Shown one piece after another: positions 9,190 to 19,199 of a DNA stretch of 64,000 bases. Below the pieces are notes generated by a model. It was not told where the DNA came from. It saw only the letters and a program-made list of their open reading frames with translations, and ran no database searches. A program made the position numbers and the translations under genes. The number at the start of each line of letters is the position of its first letter. Within the stretch, counting starts at the first letter, position 1. Source of the DNA: an uncultured Erwinia sp. (GTDB taxonomy: Bacteria; Pseudomonadota; Gammaproteobacteria; Enterobacterales; Enterobacteriaceae). The stretch covers positions 116,912 to 180,911 of the forward strand of contig CALYQW010000005.1 in the NCBI GenBank assembly GCA_945290265.1, given 5' to 3'.

Positions 9190-9483
9190 ATGGCTGTTGA
9201 AATCAAATACGTTGTCGTCAGAAAAGGTGAGGAAAAGATGACGTTTGCCAGTAAAAAAGAAGCGGATGCCTACGACAAAATGCTGGATATGGCGGATGTC
9301 TTTACCGACTGGCTGTCAGCCAGTGCGCTGGAGATTGATGAACCACAAAGCGAGGCGCTGGGACTGTTTCTGGCAGAAAATAAAGACGCGCTGCAGCATA
9401 TTCTGCGCAGCGGTAAAATGCCCGCGTCTGATCAGCAGGACGATACCCAGGCCGCCCCTTTGCGTGCCGTGAAGTCTGCCTGA
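9190..9483 (+). CDS. yebG: YebG family SOS-induced protein
   Basis: A 97-residue protein matching YebG in its N-terminal half ('MAVEIKYVVVRKGEEKM', 'SKKEADAYDKMLDMAD'). The C-terminus is variable. E. coli YebG is DNA-damage inducible and its molecular role is unclear. The LexA box just upstream supports the same control here. Two ATGs stand in a row (9187 and 9190); the second gives the conserved N-terminus and better spacing from AGGGTGA. Confidence 0.92.
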   Translation: MAVEIKYVVVRKGEEKMTFASKKEADAYDKMLDMADVFTDWLSASALEIDEPQSEALGLFLAENKDALQHILRSGKMPASDQQDDTQAAPLRAVKSA

Positions 9484-9487
9484 CGGG

Positions 9488-10159
9488 TTACTCCATCTGA
9501 CTTAGCGCGCGCTGAATAGCGCTGTGCAGGTTAGCGCTTAAATCCGGGATATTTTTCAACATCCAGCGTAAATATCCCGGATTTTTTTTTGCCACCGCAT
9601 CCACCTGCTGCCCGCGATATTTACCAAAAGGAAAGGTGCTGGTGCTGCCGGTCACGCCCTGGCGACGCGCCATTTCGGCCGCATCCCAGCCGCTGAAGGA
9701 CATAATGCGTATCAGCAGGGCAGCGGTAACATAGCAGTCGTACAGTGCGCGGTGCGCATGCAATCCGGCAGGGGGAGTGACCTCCAGCTGCAGTGACTCG
9801 CGCAGCGCCTGATTACTGTACTGACGCCCTGGCCACAGGCTGCGCGCCAGACGCAGGGTACAAATCCACTCGCCTGCCATTTCCGGCAGCACCCGATGAT
9901 CGAAACTGGCATTATGCGCCACATAATAATCACTGCCCTGATAGCGTGAAATTGCCTGCTCAATGGTGGGTTTTCCGCGTACCATCGCCGGGGTAATGCG
10001 GTGGATGGCGGCAGCCTGTGGGCTGATAGGACGATCCGGATAAACCAAATCGCTCATTGGATTAACGATTTGACCGTCGATAACATCCACGGAAGCAATT
10101 TCCACAATCCCGCCCTGCAGGCCGCAGGTTTCAGTGTCGATTACGCGTAACACACTCAC
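9488..10159 (-). CDS. exoX: Exodeoxyribonuclease X
   Basis: A DnaQ-fold 3'-5' exonuclease of 223 residues (E. coli 220) that acts on single-stranded DNA in mismatch repair and recombination. The DEDDh residues are visible: 'IDTET' (Asp8, Glu10), 'HNASFD', and 'HRALYDC' near residue 140. A C-terminal segment with 'FPFGKYRGQ' is typical of ExoX. It converges with yebG (4-base gap) and lies downstream of holE in the same direction. Confidence 0.95.
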   Translation of the reverse strand: MSVLRVIDTETCGLQGGIVEIASVDVIDGQIVNPMSDLVYPDRPISPQAAAIHRITPAMVRGKPTIEQAISRYQGSDYYVAHNASFDHRVLPEMAGEWICTLRLARSLWPGRQYSNQALRESLQLEVTPPAGLHAHRALYDCYVTAALLIRIMSFSGWDAAEMARRQGVTGSTSTFPFGKYRGQQVDAVAKKNPGYLRWMLKNIPDLSANLHSAIQRALSQME

Positions 10160-10182
10160 TCCTCTCGTCAGTCAGAGGCTGA

Positions 10183-10413
10183 CTATTTTTGTTTCGGTTC
10201 GTAAGGCAGACGGGAAAGTGACAGCGACAGCTGGCGGTAATGCGCCAGGCGCTGACGAAACCAGTCTCGCAGCGCTTCGGGCTGCTCACGCTCTACCAGC
10301 TCGGCAATGACCGGCATGGTGTAACGTTCTTTAAAGGCAACGCCGGCTGCCGCCAGATCAACGTTGACCTTATCCTTTTCATCCTGTGGCAGGGTTGCCA
10401 GGTTATAACTCAT
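10183..10413 (-). CDS. holE: DNA polymerase III theta subunit
   Basis: A 76-residue protein that follows E. coli HolE over its length, including '[18 protein letters not shown]' and the C-terminal 'LSRLPYEPK'. Theta binds the epsilon proofreading subunit in the polymerase core. The ATG at 10413 has a strong GGAGG site. The longer frame to 10584 adds non-homologous residues and is rejected. The gap to exoX is 23 bases, so both may be transcribed together. Confidence 0.95.
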   Translation of the reverse strand: MSYNLATLPQDEKDKVNVDLAAAGVAFKERYTMPVIAELVEREQPEALRDWFRQRLAHYRQLSLSLSRLPYEPKQK

Positions 10414-10639
10414 AGGGGCCTCCGCTAAGTGTGTGGCAGACCATAAAGCAGAAGTCGGGGAGAAGCAAGTGCCCTCAGCGTGCCTGTCGTCTCGACACTG
10501 CTTTTTAAGCGGAGTATCCTTTTCAGCCGTTGTCCCGAACATGACGGGTGCCATCACCGGAGAATTTCTGGCTGCGCCAGCCAAGCCGGGTGTTGCAGAA
10601 AGACATTAATGAAAGATGATGGCCATAAAGGTAGAGAAT

Positions 10640-10996
10640 ATGATGAAGAAACTGGTGTTTGTCTCACTGTTGCTTGGAGCCAGCGCGGGCGCGCAGGCCG
10701 GAATTGAAACCGTCAGTCGTTTTGATATCGGTAAAGATAACTGGCCCTTTACCCGTGAAGAAGTGATGCTGAGCTGCGAAAAAGGCAATCTGCTGTTTGC
10801 CATTAATGATGGCACGCTGGTGCAGTATCCACTGAATACGGCTGCAGAAGCGAAAGTGAAATCCGGTGAAATGCGCGGCGTACCGGTTGCGATTATCCTG
10901 GCTGATGATCCGGCCCATCCTGGCAGTAAAAAAAGTCTGGCTCCAATCATTGCCCGGGCTGAAAAGCTGTGTGGCATCAATAAAGCCACAGACTGA
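10640..10996 (+). CDS. yebY: YebY family exported protein
   Basis: A 118-residue DUF2511 protein with an N-terminal signal peptide (MMKKL, a hydrophobic stretch, then AQAG near residue 21). It keeps the YebY motifs '[19 protein letters not shown]' and '[13 protein letters not shown]', plus two Cys residues that may form a disulfide. In E. coli yebY follows the copper-related genes yobA and yebZ; those are absent here. Function is unknown. The ATG at 10640 is preferred because it starts the signal peptide. Confidence 0.88.
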   Translation: MMKKLVFVSLLLGASAGAQAGIETVSRFDIGKDNWPFTREEVMLSCEKGNLLFAINDGTLVQYPLNTAAEAKVKSGEMRGVPVAIILADDPAHPGSKKSLAPIIARAEKLCGINKATD

Positions 10997-11015
10997 TCCT
11001 CCCTGGTAAACATAA

Positions 11016-11043
11016 CCACAGCCTGCGCTCAGCGGGGCTGTGG
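11016..11043 (+). terminator. Hairpin after yebY
   Basis: CCACAGCC (11016-11023) pairs perfectly with GGCTGTGG (11036-11043). There is no strong T-run next to it, so it may be a weak terminator or an RNA-end stabiliser. Confidence 0.45.
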
Positions 11044-11179
11044 TGTGTCTGCGCGTTATTCCGATTTTTTTTAGCTAACCTGCTGATTATTTCCAGTTAT
11101 GATCACAGAATTTCACCTTAGTACAAATTTTCATCACAATTCACTGGCAATCAATCCGAATGGGACTATCTTTGAAATA

Positions 11180-11290
11180 AGAACTGCTCAGACCGGCGTC
11201 GCAAATCGTGAGGCCAAAGTTTAGCGCACGGCTCTTGCCAAAGAGCCATTTCCCTGGACCGAAGACAGGAATCGTCTTCGGTCTTTTTTT
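11180..11290 (+). ncRNA. sdsR: SdsR (RyeB) small RNA
   Basis: The segment 11220-11290 follows E. coli SdsR nearly base for base: TTTAGCGCACGGCTCTTGCC, the AAGAGCCATTTCCCTGGACC block and the terminator stem GACCGAAGAC/GTCTTCGGTC (11257-11266 with 11274-11283) followed by eight T. SdsR is a stationary-phase Hfq/ProQ-bound RNA that represses targets such as mutS and ompD mRNAs. A sigmaS-like -10 (CTATCTT, 11166-11172) sets the 5' end near 11180, which is approximate. The location next to yebY also agrees with E. coli. An antisense partner RyeA could overlap on the minus strand. Confidence 0.9.
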
Positions 11291-11430
11291 TCCTGAAATT
11301 CAGGTTAAACCTTAATTTCAGGATTAAGGATGGTCCCTGAAAAAGGCCGGCAGGTGGTAATTATCTGTGAGCGTGTTATCGGTTCACCGTCCGGTGCCCG
11401 CTGCGTGTTTAATTAATTTCCCGCCGACAG

Positions 11431-11455
11431 CCTGAGCCGGTTGCACCGGCTCAGG
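11431..11455. terminator. Hairpin downstream of the AI-2E family permease gene
   Basis: CCTGAGCCGG (11431-11440) pairs perfectly with CCGGCTCAGG (11446-11455) around TTGCA, 9 bases past the stop at 11465. The flanking T-run is weak on both strands. Confidence 0.6.
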
Positions 11456-11464
11456 TTTGTCCGA

Positions 11465-12580
11465 TTACGAATTATTTTCCCGGTGTGAACGGATTTCTTC
11501 AATAAACGCGGGATCGATCCGATCGGTATCATCCTGATTTTCTTTTCCTGAAAACAGATTCCAGCTGGAAATAAACAGTGCGGCAGTCAGGGGACCAATC
11601 ACAAAGCCATTAATACCGTAAATTTCCATCCCGCCGAGCGTGGTTAGCAGGATCAGATAATCCGGCATCCGGGTATCTTTGCCCACCAATAGCGGACGCA
11701 GAAGATTGTCGACCAGTCCAATCACTACCACAAAGAAGAAAGCCAGCAGTAGGCCTTTAACCAGCGCACCGCTAAACAGGAAATAGAGCACCACCGGCAG
11801 CCAGATAATGGCACTACCAATAGCCGGGATCAGCGACAGAAACGCCATCAGCGATCCCCATAAAATGCTGCCCTCAATACCGGCCACGGCAAAGGCGATA
11901 CCGCCTAGCGCCCCCTGAACCATGGCGACCACTACTGTGCCCTTAACGGTCGCGCGCGACACCGCGGCAAACTTGGCAAACAGGTGATGCTTGATATGGG
12001 ATGAGAGGGGGATCGCATCGAAAAACCGGCTGATTAGATACGCGCCGTCTTTCAGCAGGAAAAACAGCAGATACAGCATAATGCCGAAGCCTACGGTAAA
12101 GCCAAAGGTGCTCTTCCCTATCAACATCAGGCTGCCGGCAAAGAACTGACCGCCCTTCATTGCGGCCTCCGACAGGCGCTGCTGGATCTGATCGGCGCTG
12201 CTCAGATCATTTTCCGCCAGAATAAGGCGCAGCCACTGCGGCAGATGATTGACCACACCGCTGACCACCGTGCCCAGTTCGGTCTGATTATGCTGCAGGC
12301 GCTGGTAGAGGGCGTTACTTTCCACCACCAGTGATGAAGCGATAATTGTCAGTGGAATAAACACAAGCAGACAGATAACCAGCAGCGTGAGCAGCGCGGA
12401 GAAACCGTTGCGGTCGCTGGTAAGCTTTTTGAAACGCTTTTTCAACGGGTGGAAAATAATCGCCAGAATGGCTGCCCATAAAATGGCAGAGAAATAGGGT
12501 GAGATGACATGAAAAAAGGCCAGCGTGGTAAGCGCCAGCACCAAAACAAAAAATCCCTTACTAATACCTTTAATGACCAT
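11465..12580 (-). CDS. AI-2E family (PerM/YdiK/TqsA-like) membrane permease
   Basis: A 371-residue integral membrane protein with about seven to eight hydrophobic segments in the pattern of the AI-2E transporter family. Two segments lie near the N-terminus, then comes a polar domain (about residues 75-150), and a C-terminal block includes 'LIPAIGSAIIWLPV' and 'VDNLLRPLLVGK', the family signature. Members export autoinducer-2 or exchange Na+/H+; the substrate cannot be read from sequence. The start at 12580 ('MVIKGISKGFFVLV') is chosen because the upstream 16 residues are not membrane-protein-like. The gene is single, between SdsR and rsmF. Confidence 0.8.
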   Translation of the reverse strand: MVIKGISKGFFVLVLALTTLAFFHVISPYFSAILWAAILAIIFHPLKKRFKKLTSDRNGFSALLTLLVICLLVFIPLTIIASSLVVESNALYQRLQHNQTELGTVVSGVVNHLPQWLRLILAENDLSSADQIQQRLSEAAMKGGQFFAGSLMLIGKSTFGFTVGFGIMLYLLFFLLKDGAYLISRFFDAIPLSSHIKHHLFAKFAAVSRATVKGTVVVAMVQGALGGIAFAVAGIEGSILWGSLMAFLSLIPAIGSAIIWLPVVLYFLFSGALVKGLLLAFFFVVVIGLVDNLLRPLLVGKDTRMPDYLILLTTLGGMEIYGINGFVIGPLTAALFISSWNLFSGKENQDDTDRIDPAFIEEIRSHRENNS

Positions 12581-12714
12581 CTTAAGTTCTCTGTAATCAA
12601 CAATGGGATAACCTGCTAAAACTAGCAAGTTTTAGCAAACCGACAACCCATCGCCGGTTACGGGGCGAGACGGGCAGCGGGCTGAGCAATGACGTAGAAA
12701 GTTCCGGGAAGCAA

Positions 12715-14145
12715 TCAGAACAGGCGGCCATCGCGTACAAGTTCACGTGGATAGCTGTTTTTAATGCGGGTGGCCACTTTTTTGGCCAGGCCTATCACCT
12801 GATGGCGGTGACAAAGCAGCAGTTCGCCAGCGGGTAAATGGCGTTCGGGATAGATATCGCGTCCGCGATACCACTCTTCGGCTTCACTGTCGCTTAGCGT
12901 GACGCCGTTGGCGGCGTGAATATCCCCCAGTGCGGTGACGGCATGATGCTGCCAGCGGTAACCTCTGGGTAACTCTTCCGCCAGTTTCAGACCGATACGG
13001 GAAAAGCGTACCCGTCCCAGCAGCGGTTCAAGCGCGGAAGGAAACAGCCAAATTTCTTTATCACGCTGCCAGAGGCTGAGTTCCGCACCCCAACGCAGCC
13101 CCACCTTTTCAGCCGCCTCAGAGACCAGCGTCTGCTGTTTCCTGTTCAGCGGACTGAACGGCAGTTTACCCACTTTATAGCCCGGAGTCGGCAGGGGGGG
13201 GATCGCCTGCCGTTTCCGCAGCCGGGCGACGAAAAAGCCTTCACTGTCGAAAAGCTGCGGGAAGACGTGCAGGAAACCCTGCGCGGTGGCCACGCGTTCT
13301 GCGCCGGGAAACAGGGTATCCAGCGGTTCGATATCCACTGCATCGGGGTAGGTTTCCTGCAGCCAGGCAATAATATGCTGGTTTTCCTCCGTATTCAGAG
13401 TACAGGTCGAGTAGACCAGGGTGCCACCGGGACGTAAGGCATGAAACGCGCTGTCGATCAGTTCGCGCTGGGTAGCGGCGATAGCTGCGGTACTGCTGAG
13501 TGACCAGTTGCGAAGCGCATTAGGATCTTTGCGGATAACCCCTTCACCTGAGCAGGGTGCATCCAGCAGAATGGCATCGAAGGTTTCCGGCAGCCCCGCG
13601 CCGAACACCCGACCATCAAAATGGGTCAGTGCGCAGTTGGTGACACCACAGCGGCTGATATTGGCGTGTAGCACTTTAACCCGGCTGGCGGAGAATTCAT
13701 TGGCGAGTATGGTGCCCTGGTTATGCATGCAGGCGGCGATCTGGGTGGTTTTGGAACCCGGCGCAGCGGCGACATCCATCACCCGCTGCGGCGCGGGGCA
13801 GCCGGCAAACAGGGCACTGACTGGCAGCATCGAGCTGGCTTCCTGAATATAGAACAGCCCGGCCAGATGTTCGGCACAGTTGCCGAGCGGCAGATCGTCC
13901 GCATCATCACGTTCGATCCAGAACCCTTCATCACACCAGGGAACTGGCGTCAGGGTCCAGGGGCGATCGGCAACCAGCTGCAAAAAGTCGCTGACGCTGA
14001 TTTTCAGGGTATTGACCCGCAGACTGCGTCGCAGCGGCTGCTGGCTGATGGCGATAAAGCGCGCCATTTCCTGCGCATCCGGCAACAGGGGTTGCATGGT
14101 ATCCAGAAAGTCCTGAGGAAAATAAACACGGGAAGCGTGAGACAC
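12715..14145 (-). CDS. rsmF: 16S rRNA m5C1407 methyltransferase
   Basis: A 476-residue RsmF (YebU). Its SAM-binding motif is '[14 protein letters not shown]', the RNA m5C catalytic cysteines lie in 'DAPCSGEG' and '[11 protein letters not shown]', and the C-terminal part is a PUA-like RNA-binding extension. It methylates C1407 of 16S rRNA in the assembled small subunit. The gene is downstream of letB in the same direction but separated from it by the dispersed repeat element, so it probably has its own promoter. Confidence 0.95.
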   Translation of the reverse strand: MSHASRVYFPQDFLDTMQPLLPDAQEMARFIAISQQPLRRSLRVNTLKISVSDFLQLVADRPWTLTPVPWCDEGFWIERDDADDLPLGNCAEHLAGLFYIQEASSMLPVSALFAGCPAPQRVMDVAAAPGSKTTQIAACMHNQGTILANEFSASRVKVLHANISRCGVTNCALTHFDGRVFGAGLPETFDAILLDAPCSGEGVIRKDPNALRNWSLSSTAAIAATQRELIDSAFHALRPGGTLVYSTCTLNTEENQHIIAWLQETYPDAVDIEPLDTLFPGAERVATAQGFLHVFPQLFDSEGFFVARLRKRQAIPPLPTPGYKVGKLPFSPLNRKQQTLVSEAAEKVGLRWGAELSLWQRDKEIWLFPSALEPLLGRVRFSRIGLKLAEELPRGYRWQHHAVTALGDIHAANGVTLSDSEAEEWYRGRDIYPERHLPAGELLLCHRHQVIGLAKKVATRIKNSYPRELVRDGRLF

Positions 14146-14230
14146 GAGGGGGTTCCATTAAGTCAACAGGCCGACAGCTTAACACAGCCCGCCATCACAT
14201 GCTGCCCCTGACCCTGACCCTGACCTGTAG

Positions 14231-14500
14231 TTGACGTTGACCTGGACCTTATTTGTTGACCTTGACCTTTGGGCGGCATCAGGAACATCGCCGAGGTTAC
14301 GCTGATTTCCAGGAAGAGCTGCCATGGACGCCGGTCCGCCAGAAAGCGGCGTGGCCGAGGGAACCCGCGTGAGCGGGCGAAGTGACGCCCCAAGCACGGG
14401 GTCAAGGGGACTTTGCGCCTGAAGTCCCCTTGTCGCCAGCCCACGGAGTGGGATGGTGAAAGCCCTTGACCTGGCCTTTAAAAACACAAACACCAAACCC
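14231..14500 (+). repeat. Dispersed structured repeat element, copy A
   Basis: This copy lies between rsmF and letB. It begins with a degenerate TTGACGTTGACC tract, continues with the block GGGCGGCATCAGGAAC, and then runs into hairpins: GGAC-GCCG-GTCC, a CCCGC-GTGA-GCGGG hairpin, the 10-base stem AAGGGGACTT/AAGTCCCCTT (14404-14413 with 14422-14431) around the loop TGCGCCTG, and CCCAC-GGA-GTGGG. The right end (about 14465-14500) again contains TTGACCTGG and an A-rich tail. It matches copy B at 63.7 kb over about 200 bases but lacks B's extra hairpin of about 35 bases. Shadow ORFs in it are Gln/Gly-rich and not believed. The outer limits are approximate. Confidence 0.85.
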
Positions 14501-14525
14501 AAAAACTACCGCGCGCCAGCGTCTG

Positions 14526-17159
14526 CTACTGCGGCAATGCCGTCCCCCACTTCCGCCAGCCCTCCGGCTCCTCATCCTGCAACAGGAAATGCTTGCCGGC
14601 AACCGCCAGTGGTGCCAGTGGCATGCTGGGTGGCGTCGCAAAGGCAATACCGCCCTGAATAAACTGCTGGAAGGTGCCGGTTTTAACCACGCCGCCAATC
14701 AGGCCAAATTTAAAGTTATAACCAGAGGCCAGCCAGAACACGGTATTGTTACGCACCAGATGCTGATATTTCTGGCTGATGCGCAGGGTGATCTGTACCC
14801 GGTCAGCCATAATACCCAGAGAGGTGCCGGTCACCGTACCTACTTCGACACCGCGGAACAGCACCGGCGTACCCACCGTCAGCGAACCGCCTTCCGCCGC
14901 GTCCACCACTACATTCAGACCGTTAAGATAACGGGCGTCCGTAATGGTAGTTTCCTGCAGTTCAAAACTGCGGAGCATACTGCCGGAACCCGGATCTACG
15001 TTGATATATGGCTGTAACAGCGTTTCCAGATGATTGACCCCGTTGGCAGAAATCTGAGGGGAAACCACCGAGAAGCGTGAACCGCTACGGGCAAAGTCAT
15101 CAACATATTCCGGGTACAGCACCGCTTTCGCCACGACCTGCTTGTGTCCTTCGCCCAGTGCCAGCGATTCCAGCTGACCAATATCAATCCCCAGATAGCG
15201 GATCGGCATACCCGCCGCCAGCTTACTGGCATCATAAGTACGCAGGGTTATCTGGCTACCCACGGCGCGTGCGGCGGTTTCGTTTTCATACAGTACTCGC
15301 TTCTGATGGCGGCTGAGACCGGCTCCGGCCCCCGTCAAATTATCAAAGCTAATCGCGCCTTTCAGCGCCCGGTTCAGCGGGGAAGCCTGCACCGTCAGGC
15401 CACTGCCGCTCAGCTGCACGCGCGCACCGCCTTCAGCCCAGAACACGCTGTTCGGCGTCAGCAGATGGCGGTATTCCGGGCTGACATGGACGGCCACATC
15501 AAAGGAGTCGGCACGCGGCGTGACGTTGATAATTTCCCCCACCTGGAATTTACGGTACAGCACCACGGACCCCGCCTGGATATCCGGCAGGCTACGTGCC
15601 GTCAGGGTCAGGGTAGTTGGCGTGCGATCCCCGGTGACGCCTTCAGCGGCTTTTTCAGCATTGACATACAGGGGATAGCTGCTGTGAACAGCTCCCTTTG
15701 CGCCTGGCTCAAGACGGATACCGCCGTTAATCCATTCGCCGGCGCTGGCTCCCAGTACTTCCATACCATCAATACCCAGCTTCACATCCAGCCGGCTGTT
15801 AACAATAAACTGGCTGTCACCATGCACCAGCCCCCGGTATTCCGGCTGGATGGCAACGGTGAAATTCACCCCGTTACTGTCCAGACTGCGCTTAATAATT
15901 TGCCCAATTTGAATACCGTGCAGCGTTACCGGCTGGTCAACGTCTATCCCGTAACTCTGTAATGCATTAAGGCGGATCAGCAGGGTGTCCGGGCGCTCCA
16001 GCAGCGATTCGCTGACGGGCAGAACCTTGAAATGATCCACCGGCGCACCTTCACCCGGATAGAGTTCCAGGGTGCTGCCGGTCAGCAGCTTACTCAGGCT
16101 GCTGTCGCTGAGATTAATTTTCGGACGGTGCATCTCAATCCGGGTGCCACTGCGCATCAGTCCGCTAACCGAAGGATCCAGCGTCAGTTCGCCGGTCACG
16201 CTGCCGCCAGGCTGTAAAATCATCTTAGTCAGCGTACCCACTTCCAGACCCTGATAAATCAGCGGGGTACGGCCTTCCTGCAGATCCTTGCCCCCCGGCA
16301 GATCGAGGGTGATATTCACCCCACGCTGGCTGTGCTCCAAATCGGGATACAGTGTATAGCTGGTTTCATTTTTGGCCTGGGTGGATTGCTCAGGAGAATC
16401 GAAGGCGATCGCGCCGTTAACCATCGCCGGCAGGCTTTCCAGTGAAACCTTCGCGCCACTCAGGCTGACATCCGCTTTCAGCCCGGACACATTCCAGAAG
16501 CGGCTGTCCTGTTTCACCAGGTTGGTATAACGATGCTCGATCAGCACATCTATCGTTACCCCGCCGTTATTGGGATTGATATCGTAATCGTAAACCCGAC
16601 CGACCGGGATTTTACGGTAATAAACCAGTGAACCGCTATTCAGTGAACCCAGATCGGGAGCCTGCAGATGCACCAGCATCTCACCGCTGTTAACCCGATA
16701 ACGCGGCTGGCTGGTGAGCGCCACAAAGTGGTCAAGCGCCTTACCTTTACCCGGCATCATACCGATATAATTACCGCCAACCAGCGCGTCCAGCCCGGAA
16801 ACCCCGGCCAGCGAGGCTTTAGGTGTGACCAGCCAGAACTGGGTTCCCTCTCGTAGCGCCTCTTTCATATCACTTTTAATGCTGGCTTTGATTTTGATGG
16901 TATTCAGGTCGTCAGTCAGACTGATCCCTTCAACCATGCCTACTTCAACCCCCTGATAGCGCACCGGGGTGCGTCCGGGAACGATGCCGTCAGCGGAGGT
17001 GAAATCAATGGTCACCGTGGTACCACGCTGCTGATAACTGGTCCAAATCAGCCAGCCGGCGATCAGCAGGGCAATAAAGGGTAGCAGCCAGAACGGTGAG
17101 ATTTTACGCCGGTTACGGAGGCGTGCTTTAGTCGGTGTAGTCGGCGTTTCCTGTTGCAT
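14526..17159 (-). CDS. letB: LetB, seven-MCE-domain intermembrane lipid transport tunnel
   Basis: An 877-residue homologue of E. coli LetB (YebT). It has one N-terminal membrane anchor (about residues 20-42) followed by seven repeated MCE domains, each starting with a segment like '[15 protein letters not shown]'. E. coli LetB stacks into a hexameric tunnel across the periplasm that moves lipids between inner and outer membranes. The C-terminus 'WGTALPQ' matches LetB as well. The start at 17159 lines up with the E. coli protein; an ATG at 17165 is also possible. It overlaps the letA end by 32 bases, which indicates coupled translation. Confidence 0.94.
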   Translation of the reverse strand: MQQETPTTPTKARLRNRRKISPFWLLPFIALLIAGWLIWTSYQQRGTTVTIDFTSADGIVPGRTPVRYQGVEVGMVEGISLTDDLNTIKIKASIKSDMKEALREGTQFWLVTPKASLAGVSGLDALVGGNYIGMMPGKGKALDHFVALTSQPRYRVNSGEMLVHLQAPDLGSLNSGSLVYYRKIPVGRVYDYDINPNNGGVTIDVLIEHRYTNLVKQDSRFWNVSGLKADVSLSGAKVSLESLPAMVNGAIAFDSPEQSTQAKNETSYTLYPDLEHSQRGVNITLDLPGGKDLQEGRTPLIYQGLEVGTLTKMILQPGGSVTGELTLDPSVSGLMRSGTRIEMHRPKINLSDSSLSKLLTGSTLELYPGEGAPVDHFKVLPVSESLLERPDTLLIRLNALQSYGIDVDQPVTLHGIQIGQIIKRSLDSNGVNFTVAIQPEYRGLVHGDSQFIVNSRLDVKLGIDGMEVLGASAGEWINGGIRLEPGAKGAVHSSYPLYVNAEKAAEGVTGDRTPTTLTLTARSLPDIQAGSVVLYRKFQVGEIINVTPRADSFDVAVHVSPEYRHLLTPNSVFWAEGGARVQLSGSGLTVQASPLNRALKGAISFDNLTGAGAGLSRHQKRVLYENETAARAVGSQITLRTYDASKLAAGMPIRYLGIDIGQLESLALGEGHKQVVAKAVLYPEYVDDFARSGSRFSVVSPQISANGVNHLETLLQPYINVDPGSGSMLRSFELQETTITDARYLNGLNVVVDAAEGGSLTVGTPVLFRGVEVGTVTGTSLGIMADRVQITLRISQKYQHLVRNNTVFWLASGYNFKFGLIGGVVKTGTFQQFIQGGIAFATPPSMPLAPLAVAGKHFLLQDEEPEGWRKWGTALPQ

Positions 17160-18372
17160 GAGCATCCCAAATTAGACGGCTATCCAGCCACTCTACGGCA
17201 AGAATAGTGAGTATAACTGCTGAACCGAAATAAAAGGCAGCAGGCCCCATAGTAAAAGCCAGCAGCTGGTCGCGGTTAATCAGCGACATAGTGAGTGAAA
17301 TCACGAATAAATCAAGCATCGACCAGCGACCGACCCATTTCACCAGGCGCAGCAGGCGGATACGGGTTTTCAGCCCATGAGCACATTCAAAATGAATACT
17401 CAACAGCAGGGTAAACAGCACGATGACCTTGGTTAAAGGCACCAGAATACTGGCGACAAACACCACCACGGCCACCGGGATATTCCCCGAAGCCAGCGAA
17501 AGGATGCCGGAAAGGATGGTATCTTCCTGGCGCGCACCGTTGAAGTAAATCACCGAAATCGGTAGCAGGTTGGCAGGCAGCAGAAAGATCACCGAGGCAA
17601 TCAGCGCCGCCCAGGATTTTTGTAAGCTTAAGGGATAGCGGTGATGAAGTGGCGTGTGGCATCGCGGACAGCGCCCGCGTACGTCCCGGCTGCCGGTAAA
17701 CTGACAGCACAGGCATACCTGCAAATTTTCTGGCGACAGTCGCGGCTGGAGCTGCGGATAGAAGTGGTGCCATAGTTGCGGCAGATTCACATGGATCATC
17801 AGTAACAGGCACAACAGCGACAGCGTAATAATGGCATAAAGTCCGTAACCGGCGTCGAGACTGGCGTACTCCTGCACTTTAATTGAGGCCACCGCAATCC
17901 CTACCAGATAGATATCCAGCATCACCCATTCTTTCAGACGTCCCAGCATCAGTAGCACCGGGCGCAGATTCATGTTCAGACGATTGCCAATCAGCAGATA
18001 CAACAGAGAAACCACCAGAGTGACCGGCGCACCTACCGCACAGAAAGTCACCATGGTCGCAGTAATAATATCGCCCTGCATCGCCATCTGCATAATGCCG
18101 GTAAACAGCGTGGCATGAATAGGCGTCCCCAGCAGTCGCATTTCCAACAGCGGCATACTGTAAGCCAGCGGCATCAGGATCAGCATCGCAACTGCAATCG
18201 CCCCCAACCGAGTCAGCGACCAGTCGCGGCCGCTCAGTATGCGCGCATTACAGCGCGGACAATGGGCAGTTTGTCTGGAATTGACCTTGGGTAAGGAAAA
18301 AAGGGTATCGCATTGTGGACATCGCTGATAACGTGCCTGAGGCAAAGTGTGGCTGATGGCTTGTATTTTCAT
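17128..18372 (-). CDS. letA: LetA, membrane partner of LetB
   Basis: A 414-residue PqiA-family membrane protein (YebS/LetA). It has two zinc-ribbon-like cysteine pairs before each half ('CPQCDTLF...CPRCNAR' near residues 18-45 and 'CLCCQF...CPRCHTP' near 235-260) and two sets of four membrane segments. It should load or drive lipids through LetB. The start at 18372 ('[21 protein letters not shown]') is the only ATG near the conserved N-terminus, although its ribosome site is weak. The longer frame to 18483 has no homology. Divergent from msrC. Confidence 0.92.
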   Translation of the reverse strand: MKIQAISHTLPQARYQRCPQCDTLFSLPKVNSRQTAHCPRCNARILSGRDWSLTRLGAIAVAMLILMPLAYSMPLLEMRLLGTPIHATLFTGIMQMAMQGDIITATMVTFCAVGAPVTLVVSLLYLLIGNRLNMNLRPVLLMLGRLKEWVMLDIYLVGIAVASIKVQEYASLDAGYGLYAIITLSLLCLLLMIHVNLPQLWHHFYPQLQPRLSPENLQVCLCCQFTGSRDVRGRCPRCHTPLHHRYPLSLQKSWAALIASVIFLLPANLLPISVIYFNGARQEDTILSGILSLASGNIPVAVVVFVASILVPLTKVIVLFTLLLSIHFECAHGLKTRIRLLRLVKWVGRWSMLDLFVISLTMSLINRDQLLAFTMGPAAFYFGSAVILTILAVEWLDSRLIWDAHATGNADYTD

Positions 18373-18602
18373 ATTCCCGATCGTGCCTGAACCCGTTAAT
18401 AGCCCGTTGGGCAGAATGATAGCCTGATAGCCAGATGTAAGAGCGCCAGACAGTGACACTTTAGATATGGGTATATATCCCATAGCCGATAAGATTATAT
18501 TAACTTAATCCATCGATCACCCTGTTCGGCGAGACAATTGTTCGCATTTTTTTTATACGTGGTCGTTAGCGGCTGCGTTATCGTTTCTACAATGGTTGGA
18601 TA

Positions 18603-19103
18603 ATGACAAAAGCAGACTTTTATACTGAACTCAATCGCGATATGCAGGCACTTCTGAGCGGCGAAACCCACTCTCTGGCCGTGATGAGCAACTGTAGTGC
18701 TCTCCTGTTTGAACGGCTGGACGCAGTTAACTGGGCAGGTTTTTATTTGCTGTCAGAAGAAAACACGCTGGTTTTAGGGCCGTTTCAGGGCAAAGTCGCC
18801 TGTGTGCGTATCCCCACCGGGCGCGGGGTATGCGGTACTGCGCTGGCACAAAATCGCGTGCAGCGGGTTGATAATGTCCACGCGTTCGCCGGACATATTG
18901 CCTGTGACGCTGCCAGTAATGCCGAAATTGTGCTGCCGTTAAGCGTTAATGGCAGGATTATCGGGGTGCTGGATATCGACAGCGAACAATATAATCGTTT
19001 TGATGCAGAGGATGAAGCGGGGCTCAAAGCCATGACTGACGGGCTTTGTGCAGTGCTGGCGGAAACCGATGTGGAAAAATTAATTTATGGTAACCGCACC
19101 TAA
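18603..19103 (+). CDS. msrC: Free methionine-(R)-sulfoxide reductase
   Basis: A 166-residue GAF-domain enzyme (YebR, fRMsr) that reduces free Met-R-sulfoxide with thioredoxin. Cys67, Cys77 and Cys101 have exactly the spacing (10 and 24) of the E. coli redox cysteines 84, 94 and 118. The GAF core 'GVLDIDSEQYNRFD' is intact. The start follows a GGTTGGATA sequence and E. coli residues further upstream are not required. It is divergent from letA and followed by proQ. Confidence 0.94.
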   Translation: MTKADFYTELNRDMQALLSGETHSLAVMSNCSALLFERLDAVNWAGFYLLSEENTLVLGPFQGKVACVRIPTGRGVCGTALAQNRVQRVDNVHAFAGHIACDAASNAEIVLPLSVNGRIIGVLDIDSEQYNRFDAEDEAGLKAMTDGLCAVLAETDVEKLIYGNRT

Positions 19104-19199
19104 AGCTCTGGATCACGTAGCATTTAGCGATGGGGTCATTATAATGACGCCTGTTCATGCCCCCGCTGATTGGCAAACCCGTTGTTATCAGGAAATTTC

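Noticed and set aside
14163-14502. Gln/Gly-rich minus-strand ORFs inside repeat copy A
   Set aside because: They translate the TTGACC tandem tract and hairpins; the frames are not equivalent between copies.
15144-15962. 272-codon plus-strand ORF inside letB
   Set aside because: It is antisense to the MCE repeats, with no homology or ribosome site.
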